In this document: positions 36,752 to 44,418 of the stretch, one piece after another
How the letters are laid out: every line of letters begins with the position of its first letter
How positions within the stretch are numbered: position 1 is the first letter of the stretch
Program-made: the position numbers and the translations under genes
DNA from: Actinobacteria bacterium OV320
GTDB taxonomy: Bacteria > Actinomycetota > Actinomycetes > Streptomycetales > Streptomycetaceae
Direction of reading: 5' to 3'
DNA: 64,000 nt
Assembly: GCA_001298545.1 (NCBI GenBank)
Contig: LJCX01000032.1
Span: 186,001 to 250,000, forward strand
The notes under the pieces: generated by a model
The model's database searches: none
The model's input: the letters and a program-made list of their open reading frames with translations, nothing else
Told to the model about the DNA's origin: nothing

Positions 36752-37768
36752 TCAGGGCTTGAGGAGGGCCTTGATGGCGCGGCGTTCGTCCATGGCCTTG
36801 TAGCCTTCGGCGACTTGGTCCAGGGGGAGAGTGAGGTCGAAGACCTTGCCCGGGTTGATCCGGCCGGACAGGACTCGGGCGATCAGGTCGGGCAGGTAGC
36901 GGCGCACGGGGGCCGGGCCGCCGCGCAGGCCGACCTGGGAGAAGAACAGCTCCTGGCCCTCAACCGCCACCTGGTGTGGGACTCCGACGAAGCCGACGTT
37001 GCCGCCGGGGCGGGCGGAGTGCAGGGCCTGTCGCATGGACTCGGCGGTACCGACGCACTCCAGCACCGAGTCGGCGCCGATCCCTTCGGTGAGGTCCTTG
37101 ACGCGGGCGATGCCTTCGTCGCCGCGTTCGCTGATGATGTCGGTGGCGCCGAACTCGCGGGCGAGTTTCTGGCGGGAGGCGTGGCGGCTCATGGCGATGA
37201 TCCGCCCCGCGCCCAGTTCCCCGGCGGCGATGACACCGCACAGGCCGACCGCCCCGTCGCCGACGACCACGGCGGTGGAACCGGGCTTGACCTCGGCGGC
37301 GACGGCGGCGTACCAGCCGGTGCCCATCACGTCGGAGACCGCGAGCAGGCTCGGTATCAGCTCGGCGTCGGGGTGCTCGTCGGTGGCGACGAGGGTGCCG
37401 TGGGCGTTGGGGATGCGGACGTAGTCGGCCTGGCAGGTGCTCATGAACTCGCGGTGCAGACAGGACGACTGCCATCCGTTACGGCAGTTGGCGCAGGTGT
37501 TGTCCGAGGTGGCGAACGACCCGACGACGAACTGGCCCGGCTTGACGTGGGTGACCTCGCTGCCGACCTCCTCGACGATGCCGACGTACTCGTGTCCCAT
37601 GGGGTGGGGCTCGTCCACCGGTTCAGCGCCGCGGTAAGGCCACAGATCCGAACCGCACACGCAGGTGGCGACCGTGCGGATGATCGCGTCGGTCGGCCGA
37701 CTGATCTTCGGGTCGTCCAGGGTCTCGAAGCGCACGTCGCCGGGGGCGTGAATGACTGCTCCGCGCAT
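36752..37768 (-). CDS. Zinc-dependent alcohol dehydrogenase
   Basis: 338 residues, medium-chain family. Catalytic zinc ligands in CVCGSDLWPYRG and GHEYVGIVEEVG; the structural-zinc loop reads TCANCRNGWQSSC, with fewer cysteines than the usual four. NAD fold: AVVVGDGAVGLCGVIAAGELGAGRIIAMSRH. It resembles the glutathione-independent, broad-range aldehyde/alcohol dehydrogenases of stress clusters. The promoter region (37769-37953), shared with the divergent XRE regulator, contains two copies of a 16-bp palindrome, so the pair is probably repressed or activated by that regulator. Confidence 0.92.
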   Translation of the reverse strand: MRGAVIHAPGDVRFETLDDPKISRPTDAIIRTVATCVCGSDLWPYRGAEPVDEPHPMGHEYVGIVEEVGSEVTHVKPGQFVVGSFATSDNTCANCRNGWQSSCLHREFMSTCQADYVRIPNAHGTLVATDEHPDAELIPSLLAVSDVMGTGWYAAVAAEVKPGSTAVVVGDGAVGLCGVIAAGELGAGRIIAMSRHASRQKLAREFGATDIISERGDEGIARVKDLTEGIGADSVLECVGTAESMRQALHSARPGGNVGFVGVPHQVAVEGQELFFSQVGLRGGPAPVRRYLPDLIARVLSGRINPGKVFDLTLPLDQVAEGYKAMDERRAIKALLKP

Positions 37769-37867
37769 GATGGGGTGCTTCCTTCGGTACGAGGGTCGTG
37801 AGCCGCAGCCAAAGGCAGGAAAGGCTGCTCGAAATCGAGCCTCACACGCGAGGGCGGGCGGGAAAAG

Positions 37868-37915
37868 CGGAGGAATCTCTCCGGGGAGTGGAACATCCAG
37901 GGAGGAAATTCTCCC
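37868..37915. promoter_or_regulatory. Tandem palindromic operator sites
   Basis: GGGAGGAAATTCTCCC (37900-37915) and a second copy at 37868-37883 (CGGAGGAATCTCTCCG) are spaced 32 bases centre to centre, about three helical turns. They match the same motif at 40207, 41892 and 48393. They lie 100-147 bases before the alcohol dehydrogenase start and 39 bases before the XRE regulator start. Confidence 0.7.
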
Positions 37916-37953
37916 CCCCTTCCCCGGGTGCGATCGATGTAATGCTGGGAAGC

Positions 37954-38761
37954 ATGACCAGCAATGCCACCCTGAATGAACTGGGAGAGTGCCTCAAGAA
38001 GCGACGCTCGAAGCTGAGCCCGCGCCCGGTCGGACTTCCGTCGACCACCCGGCCGCGCCGGACCGAGGGGCTGCGCCGTGAGGAGGTCGCCCAGCTTGCC
38101 TCGATCAGCACGGACTGCTACACGCGTCTTGAGCAGGGCCGTATGCAGGCGTCGGCTCCTGTGCTGGACACCCTCGCCCGTGTCCTGCACCTGGGCGACG
38201 ACGAGCGGGGCTATCTGTTCCAGCTCGCGGGCAAGACCGCCGTGCGCACGCGGCGCCGTGGCGTGCAGAAGGTCCAGCCGCAATTGCAGCGAGTGCTGGA
38301 GACATCACCTCCATACCGGCCATGGTTTTGGGGCGGCGCGGTGACATTCTGGCGTGGAACGCGCTGGCGGCAGCCCTGGTCACGGACTTCTCCCGTATTG
38401 CGGAGAAGCACCGCAGTTACCCGCGGCTCCTGTTCACGGATCCGGTGATGCGCGGCCTGTACGCCGACTGGGAAACGGCTGCCCAGGTGACAGTGGCACA
38501 GCTGCGGATGGAAGCGGCGAAGTGTCCCGAGGATTCCCGTCTGATCGCGCTGGTCGGTGAACTGTCCACACGTGACAAGCAGTTCGCAAAATGGTGCACG
38601 AACTCGTCCTGGACTGGGACACCCTCACCGCCAACACCGACCCCGACCAGCACCTGACCGTCTGGACCGCCGCCCCCGGTTCGCCCACCCACGAGCGGCT
38701 GCGCATCCTCGCCTCCTGGGCCACCGAGCAGCACCTGGCGCCTTCTTTTCCCCTCCGCTGA
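37954..38761 (+). pseudogene. MmyB-like XRE regulator, frameshifted and internally deleted
   Basis: From the ATG at 37954 the helix-turn-helix domain is intact: LGECLKKRRSKLSP, RRTEGLRREEVAQLASIS, CYTRLEQGR and VLDTLARVLHLGDDERGYLF, the standard opening of MmyB-like actinobacterial regulators. At about 38317 one base is missing (VLETSPPY then AMVLGRRGDILAWN in the next frame), so translation would leave the ligand-binding domain. That domain continues with YPRLLFTDPVMRGLYADWE, then after STRDKQF (about 38590) a second shift joins HELVLDWDTLTANTDPDQ with roughly 20-30 codons missing. A truncated DNA-binding protein might still be made. Confidence 0.82.
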
Positions 38762-38866
38762 CCGGTGCCGCACCCACACCGACGGTGGCTTCCGCCGCGC
38801 GTGTCCCGCACACTCTCGGTCGGTCCGCGAGGATGACCGCTGCTCGCGCGCGGGCGGAGCGCCGTG

Positions 38867-40117
38867 TCAGCCGATCTCTTGAGTGCCGCCCCCGGTCGTC
38901 TGGTCTGCGGCTGCTCGGGGCTGAGGCGGGGGCGTCTCGGAGCGGGTGGCTCGCATCAGCACGAGTGCGGTCAGCGGCAGAAGGGTGAGGGCAACCGCCA
39001 CGGTGCCGACCAGCGGGGGCCCTGCCTGCGCCAGCGGAGAGGTCAAAGCGATGCCCGCCGCCCAGGAGCCGACAGCGATGCCCACGTTGGGCGCCGAGCC
39101 GCTGAGGCCGGAGACGAGGGTGGGCGCGGAACAGGAGAAGCGCAGGGCCAGCGCGCCGAGCACCGGGGTCGCGGCGAAGCCGGTCATCCCCATGAGGGTC
39201 ACCAGAATGACGGCCGCCACCGGGTTTGGGGAGAGGATGGTCAACAACAGCAGGACCAGCGTGGTTGTGACGGCGGAGGTGATCAGCGTGGCAAGGGGGC
39301 GGCGATCGCCCAGGCGCCCGCCGACCGTGGTACCCAGCAGGGCGCCCAGACCGTAGCCGGTCAGGACCATGGGTACGGCTCCATTGGGAAGGCCGGCCTG
39401 TTCGGTGAGCAGGGGCGAGATGTAGGTGTACGTCGCCAGGACGCCGCCCGTCAGCAGCGTCATGGAACTGAGTATCAGCCAGACCCGGACATCGCGCAGT
39501 GCGGCGAACTCGGCCCGGACGGAAGGGGCTTCGCGTCGCTCGTCGGCGGGGATGTACCGGCCGATGACCGCCGCCGCGGCGGCTGACAGCGCGGCCAGCA
39601 CCCAGAACGGCCCGCGCCATCCCGACAGCTGCCCCAGCCACGCGCCCAGCGGTACGCCGGCCACATTGGCCACGGTCAGACCTCCCAGGAGCATGCCCAG
39701 GGCCCGAGACGTCGCCGCCGGTCCCGCCGCGGTCGTGGCCACGAGCGCGCCGACGCACCAGAAGGTCCCGGTGGCCAGCGCGGTCACCACGCGGGCCACA
39801 AGCACGAGCGCGAACGACGAACTGAGCGCGGCGACCAGATGGCCCAGGGCAAAGACGGCAAGCGCGAGGATCAGCGTGGAGCGCCGCGGCAGGCGCAGCG
39901 TTGCGATCGCCATCACCGGCGCCCCGACGATCATGCCTGTCGCGAACGCCGTGATCAGCAGGCCCGCGTGAGACACGCTGACATTCAGATCGTCGGCGAT
40001 CTCGGGCAGCAGGCCGGCGATAACGAATTCGGTGGTGCCCATGAGGAATGTTCCGGCGGACAACACCAGGACGAAGAAGGGAAGTTTGTAGGGTCGGCCG
40101 TCGGTCGTGGATGGCAT
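38867..40117 (-). CDS. MFS exporter (DHA1, AraJ/CmlR-like)
   Basis: 416 residues from the ATG at 40117. Twelve predicted membrane helices; the N-terminal motif AGTFLMGTTEFVIAGLLPE and the loop RLPRRSTLILALAVFALGH identify the DHA1 drug/sugar-efflux group. GALLGTTVGGRLGDRRP carries the conserved loop between helices 8 and 9. It is a close paralogue of the frameshifted copy at 33126-34384. Likely exports a toxic small molecule by proton antiport. A copy of the 16-bp palindrome lies 90 bases before the start, placing it in the same regulon as the alcohol dehydrogenase. Confidence 0.92.
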   Translation of the reverse strand: MPSTTDGRPYKLPFFVLVLSAGTFLMGTTEFVIAGLLPEIADDLNVSVSHAGLLITAFATGMIVGAPVMAIATLRLPRRSTLILALAVFALGHLVAALSSSFALVLVARVVTALATGTFWCVGALVATTAAGPAATSRALGMLLGGLTVANVAGVPLGAWLGQLSGWRGPFWVLAALSAAAAAVIGRYIPADERREAPSVRAEFAALRDVRVWLILSSMTLLTGGVLATYTYISPLLTEQAGLPNGAVPMVLTGYGLGALLGTTVGGRLGDRRPLATLITSAVTTTLVLLLLTILSPNPVAAVILVTLMGMTGFAATPVLGALALRFSCSAPTLVSGLSGSAPNVGIAVGSWAAGIALTSPLAQAGPPLVGTVAVALTLLPLTALVLMRATRSETPPPQPRAAADQTTGGGTQEIG

Positions 40118-40206
40118 TCGGTGGCATTCTCTCTTCGAGGCGATGTGCGACCGCTGCGGGGTGGGGGACGCCGTAGAGCATTGCACTGCACGGGTGTTCT
40201 GTGAGG

Positions 40207-40222
40207 GGGAGGAATTTCTCCC
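40207..40222. promoter_or_regulatory. Palindromic operator site before the MFS gene
   Basis: GGGAGGAATTTCTCCC differs at one base from the site at 37900. It sits 90 bases upstream of the exporter start on the minus strand. Confidence 0.7.
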
Positions 40223-40871
40223 TGCTTCGTGGAGGAGCGTGGAGCGACCTTCCTTTCGGCGGCCGCCGCTTTACGGCGAGGGAGTCCTTTGAACGACGTC
40301 GCCCCTGATTGAGTGACGGGATCGACGCCCGCTATGCACGAACCCCTCGTACCGTTGGGGCGGGTGTTCGAAGTCTCAACCGACAGGTGCTGGAGCCGCG
40401 TTGGTCGCTAGCGGGGTGCGACCGGTGGTGGCCAACCGGCCGAGACGGCCGCTTGTGGCTCTCACCCCCACTACCCGGGCCGTACACCCACCCAGCGGTT
40501 GAGCGGTATGGCACGACTGCGGTCAGCGGATCTTCCGCAACGGACCAGGCTCCTATGCCGTTGGGGGCTCACCGGGCTGCCGTCATCACGTTGGTCTGGT
40601 GCAGGGCTTACGACGTGCCGCCGCCTACCCGCAGTGCCGGGCACCACAGGGGTCCTTCCCGGACTGCGGCGGACCGTCTTCGCCTTGCGCGCCGCCGGGC
40701 GACCGGATGCGTATGGTGCGCCCGTAGGAGGGGGAACACCGATCTGGCAGGAGGGCGGTTGCTGAGTCGGGTACCGCCGAGGCCGCCTGCGAGACGAGCG
40801 CCGGATCGACGACCGGTTTTGCGTCGGCTTCAGTCTGCCTCCGACATCAAAGGTCGCACACTCACCATCTG
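40223..40871. other. Non-coding stretch
   Basis: 649 bases with several open frames on the plus strand (for example 40499-40765) that lack a ribosome site and recognisable motifs. I considered a structured RNA or an eroded element but could not support either. Confidence 0.3.
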
Positions 40872-41690
40872 TCAGGACGCCAAGCGGGGGAGGGCCTTAC
40901 GTCCGGTGGCAGCCGGAGACAGGCCGCGGAGCCTGCGCCGGGCGACCAGGGTCGAGCCTGCGACCAGCCCGAGGGAGACAAGGGTGAGCCGGCCGGCGAT
41001 GGACGGGCAGTCGGACGGCGTGTCGTAGCCGCCGTCATCGAGCCCGGCTTGACGTTCGAAGTGGTTGAACGCACCGGGGAAGAACGCCTCGTCCAAGGCA
41101 TACAGTGCGGGGAAGGCGGCAGGCCCGCCGGTGAGCGAGAAGGCCGCCCACTGGTCGGCGTGCCGGGCCTCGTGTTCCGCCAGGCGCTGCGTGCGCGGTG
41201 AGTCCCCCTCCATGTGCTGGTCGGTCAGGAAGACCGTGCCGAACATGGTGCCGGCGCGGACGACTCCGTCGTCCAGGACCACGGCGGTCGTCCCGTTGTC
41301 GCCCTGATGCACCTCGCCACCCTTGCCGACGCCATAGAGCAGGGCCGCTCCTGAGGCCGGCGCGTTGACCACCATACGGGTGGTCTCCCACAGACCTCCG
41401 TCACCGTCGGCTCCGGCTACCCCGAAGGAACCGCCAGACGCCAGCTGCATCGCCGCCCCGGCCGCGACCACCCCGCGCCGCAGCCGGGACGGTGCCCGCC
41501 CGCGCAGCGTCCCGACGATGGCGAGGACGAGGCCCACGAGGCCACCACAGATCAGGCACGCCACCCACCACAACGCCCTGCGGGCTCTCCGGGTCCCCGG
41601 CCGCATGACGGGCGCCTGTCCCTTTGGGACGACCGGCCGGCTCTCCAGGGCAACGGTGGGAGCTGGCCGGTCCAGCGTTTGCGCCGTCAT
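40872..41690 (-). CDS. Membrane protein with HExxH motif, function unknown
   Basis: 272 residues from the ATG at 41690 (GAGAGG upstream). A Pro/Arg-rich N-terminal tail is followed by a hydrophobic segment (ALWWVACLICGGLVGLVLAIVG) and a second around VVAAGAAMQLASGG. The middle part has VVLDDGVVRAGTMFGTVFLTD and then LAEHEARHADQWAAF: HEARH fits the zinc-protease HExxH pattern, with a downstream Asp/Gln as in gluzincin-like domains of secreted or toxin-associated proteins. A last hydrophobic stretch lies near LTLVSLGLVAGSTLVA. I do not recognise a named family. Two copies of the regional palindrome lie 170-215 bases upstream. Confidence 0.72.
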   Translation of the reverse strand: MTAQTLDRPAPTVALESRPVVPKGQAPVMRPGTRRARRALWWVACLICGGLVGLVLAIVGTLRGRAPSRLRRGVVAAGAAMQLASGGSFGVAGADGDGGLWETTRMVVNAPASGAALLYGVGKGGEVHQGDNGTTAVVLDDGVVRAGTMFGTVFLTDQHMEGDSPRTQRLAEHEARHADQWAAFSLTGGPAAFPALYALDEAFFPGAFNHFERQAGLDDGGYDTPSDCPSIAGRLTLVSLGLVAGSTLVARRRLRGLSPAATGRKALPRLAS

Positions 41691-41858
41691 GGGCGCCTCT
41701 CGGAGACTCGGTCGGCGCCGGTGATGGGGGTGACCTTGCTCATCGTTTCCTTGCGTTCCGTCAACGGTTTCAATGACCACGCACAGGAATGACCAAGGCG
41801 TGATCCATCAGCGAGAATTACTCGATTCCGACCCTCACACGCGGGCCCAGTACGAAAA

Positions 41859-41907
41859 GAGGAGAAATTCATCCGGGAAGAAAAACAACCGGGGACGAAA
41901 CTCTCCC
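41859..41907. promoter_or_regulatory. Palindromic operator sites upstream of the HExxH gene
   Basis: GGGACGAAACTCTCCC (41892-41907) matches the site at 48393 (read on the minus strand) at 15 of 16 positions. A weaker copy at 41859-41874 (GAGGAGAAATTCATCC) is spaced 33 bases away, like the tandem pair at 37868. Confidence 0.6.
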
Positions 41908-42121
41908 TCTTATTGGGCGCAATGCGACTGCTACGCGGACACGGTCCGCGTCTGACCATCCCGTACGCCTGCCCGCCGGGAGTCGGCAGCGCCCGCCTGA
42001 GTTGCCGGACCGAAGGGGGCGCGGAGCTGGTGGACGACCCGGATGACCGTGGGCTCGTCGTCGATGTCCAGGCCGGTGACGTCCGTCCGGGGCGCCGCCG
42101 TGGCCGCCCGCGGATCCAGTC
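41908..42121. other. Short gap after moaA
   Basis: Holds a minus-strand stretch (42090-41990) with protein-like text PRTDVTGLDIDDEPTVIRVV that I cannot assign; it could be a scrap of a lost gene. No terminator is evident after moaA. Confidence 0.2.
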
Positions 42122-43111
42122 CTAGCCTCCGATCGCGGACATCGGCCGGTCCGGCTGCACGAAGGTCGGGTCGTCCAGGCCCGCGCCCGCCTTCTTGCCC
42201 CACATCGCCTCGCGCCAGATCCGGGCGATCTCCTCGTCCGGGGCGCCCGAGCGCAGGGCCGCGCGCAGGTCGCTCTCCTCCATGGCGAACAGGCAGGTGC
42301 GTATCTGGCCGTCGGCGGTGAGGCGGGTGCGGTCGCAGGCCGCGCAGAAGGGGCGGGTGACCGAGGCGATGACGCCGACGACATGGGGGCCGCCGTCGAC
42401 GGTCCAGCGCTCCGCGGGGGCCGATCCGCGCTTGTCGGCCCCCTCTTCGGTGAGGGTGAAGCGGGTGCGCAGGGAGGTCAGGATGTCCCCTGCGGTGATC
42501 ATGCCGTCGCGTTTCCAGCCGTGCTGGGCGTCCAGGGGCATCTGCTCGATGAAGCGCAATTCGTAGTCGTGCTCCACCGCCCAGGCCAGCAGGTCGGGGG
42601 CCTCGTCGTCGTTGAGGCCCGGCATCAGGACGGAGTTGACCTTGACCGGGGTCAGGCCCGCCTCGCGGGCGGCGTGCAGGCCCTCCAGGACATCGTGGTG
42701 GCGGTCGCGGCGGGTGAGGGTCTTGAAGACGTCCGGGCGCAGGGTGTCCAGGGAGACGTTGACCCGGTCCAGGCCCGCCGCTTTGAGGGCTTGCGCGGTG
42801 CGCTTGAGGCCGATGCCGTTGGTGGTCAGGGACATCTGGGGGCGCGGGGCGAGAGCCGCGACGCGCTCGACGATGCCCACCAGGCCGGGGCGCAGCAGGG
42901 GTTCACCGCCGGTGAAGCGGACCTCCTCGATGCCCAGGGAGGTGACGGCGATGTCGATCAGGCGGACGATCTCGTCGTCGGTGAGCAGGTCGGGCTTGGC
43001 CAGCCACTGCAGGCCCTCTTCCGGCATGCAGTAGGTGCACCGCAGGTTGCACCGGTCGGTCAGTGAGACCCTCAGGTCGGTGGCATGCCGGCCGTAGGTG
43101 TCGATCAGCAT
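42122..43111 (-). CDS. moaA: GTP 3',8-cyclase, molybdenum cofactor biosynthesis
   Basis: 329 residues from the ATG at 43111, usual MoaA length. A radical-SAM enzyme that, with MoaC, makes cyclic pyranopterin monophosphate from GTP. The SAM cluster motif is DRCNLRCTYCMPEEGLQWL; the GTP-binding C-terminal cluster is CAACDRTRLTADGQIRTCLF; the chain ends in the conserved SAIGG. FTGGEPLLRPG and TLRPDVFKTLTRR are also typical. It overlaps the end of the XdhC gene by 7 bases, so this copy is co-expressed with the aldehyde oxidoreductase, presumably to supply its cofactor; a housekeeping copy elsewhere is likely. Confidence 0.95.
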   Translation of the reverse strand: MLIDTYGRHATDLRVSLTDRCNLRCTYCMPEEGLQWLAKPDLLTDDEIVRLIDIAVTSLGIEEVRFTGGEPLLRPGLVGIVERVAALAPRPQMSLTTNGIGLKRTAQALKAAGLDRVNVSLDTLRPDVFKTLTRRDRHHDVLEGLHAAREAGLTPVKVNSVLMPGLNDDEAPDLLAWAVEHDYELRFIEQMPLDAQHGWKRDGMITAGDILTSLRTRFTLTEEGADKRGSAPAERWTVDGGPHVVGVIASVTRPFCAACDRTRLTADGQIRTCLFAMEESDLRAALRSGAPDEEIARIWREAMWGKKAGAGLDDPTFVQPDRPMSAIGG

Positions 43112-44271
43112 GTTCCTGAGGCCGTTCCTGCCCGGTGCCGCGCTGTCTCCGGCACCGCCCCGGCAACGCGGTGGATCGGGCCGCTGAGACGGGTCAGCGG
43201 CAGGCCGCTTGCCCGGCCGGCGTGGGCGATGATCTCGACGGTGATGGAGATGGCCGTCTCCTCGGGGGTACGGGCGCCGAGGTCGAGGCCGATCGGGGAC
43301 CGCAGCCGGGTCAACTGCTCCTGTGTGACGCCGACTTCGCGTAGCCGGAGAAGGCGCTCCTCGTGGGTGCGCCGGGAGCCCATCGCGCCGACGTAGCCGA
43401 CGGGCAGGTCGAGTGCCCGCCGCAGCAGTGGGATGTCGAACTTGGCGTCGTGGGTGAGCACACAGACGGCGGTACGGGCGTCCACGGCCGTTCGTGCCAG
43501 GTAGCGGTGGGGCCAGTCGACAACGACCTCGTCGGCGTACGGGAAGCGTGCCTGGGTGGCGAAGACGGGGCGGGCGTCGCACACGGTGACGTGGTAACCC
43601 AGGAACCGGCCTGCCTGGGCGAGGGCGGCGGCGAAGTCGACGGCGCCGAAGATCAGCATGTGGGGGCGGGTGGCGGCCGCGTGGACGAGGACGGAGAGCC
43701 TCTCGGGGCAGGTGTCGGCGTCTTGGCCGAGCGTGCGGAGTGCGGTGCGCCCGGTGCGGAGTTGGGAGGTGGCCAGGTCCGCCACCGTCCGGCCGGTCGG
43801 CCCGTCGCCGAGCGCGCTGTCGGCGATCCAACTGTCGCCGAAAACGCTCAATGTGGCGCCGCGCAATTCCTCAGGTCCGTCCACGACCTGGGCGACTGCG
43901 GCGGGCCGGTCCTCGACTGCCTCGGCGAGCGCTGCTCCGAGGTGCGGCTGGGCGGCCGGGTCGATGCGCTGGATGAGTACGTCGAGTTCGCCACCGCAGG
44001 TCAAGCCGACGGCGAAGGCGTCGTCGTCGGAGTAGCCGAACCGGGCGCGCTGTGGAGCGCCTTGCTCCTGGAGTATTTGTTGGCACAGTTCGTACACCGC
44101 GCTTTCGACGCAGCCGCCGGAGATGCTGCCGATGGCGTTGTCATCCTTGTCGACCGCGACCGAGGTACCGATGGGCAGGGGTGCGCTGCCCGTGACATCG
44201 ACGACGGTGGCCAGGGCAAAGGACCGGTTCTCGCGGCACCAGCGGTGCAGTGTGTCCGCGATGTTCAGCAT
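43105..44271 (-). CDS. paoD: XdhC/CoxI-family molybdoenzyme maturation factor
   Basis: 388 residues. XdhC-type chaperones bind molybdenum cofactor, help its sulfuration and insert it into xanthine-dehydrogenase-family enzymes. The N-terminal domain shows RSFALATVVDVTGSAPLPIGT, GSISGGCVESAVYELCQ and GLTCGGELDVLIQ; the C-terminal Rossmann domain has MLIFGAVDFAAALAQAGRFLGYHVTVCDARP, VVVDWPHRYL, VCVLTHDAKFDIPLL and VGYVGAMGSRRTHEERL. It follows the catalytic subunit by 147 bases and precedes moaA, matching the E. coli paoABCD order. The symbol is by analogy with that operon. Confidence 0.88.
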   Translation of the reverse strand: MLNIADTLHRWCRENRSFALATVVDVTGSAPLPIGTSVAVDKDDNAIGSISGGCVESAVYELCQQILQEQGAPQRARFGYSDDDAFAVGLTCGGELDVLIQRIDPAAQPHLGAALAEAVEDRPAAVAQVVDGPEELRGATLSVFGDSWIADSALGDGPTGRTVADLATSQLRTGRTALRTLGQDADTCPERLSVLVHAAATRPHMLIFGAVDFAAALAQAGRFLGYHVTVCDARPVFATQARFPYADEVVVDWPHRYLARTAVDARTAVCVLTHDAKFDIPLLRRALDLPVGYVGAMGSRRTHEERLLRLREVGVTQEQLTRLRSPIGLDLGARTPEETAISITVEIIAHAGRASGLPLTRLSGPIHRVAGAVPETARHRAGTASGTC

Positions 44272-44418
44272 GGAGGGCTCCAGAGCAGACGGTCGCTGTC
44301 GCAGAAGGTGAGCGGGCCGCCACCGCGCCGACGGGGGCGCATGCGCGGCGGCGGCCCGGGGAGGCCCGGCAGCCGTACGGGGGGTCGGCTGGCGGACCCG
44401 TCCAGGGAGGCGGTGGTG

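Noticed and set aside
40309..41028. Plus-strand open frames considered as a gene or structured RNA
   Set aside because: No ribosome site, no family resemblance, and no paired structure I could follow; the right half is antisense to the HExxH gene.
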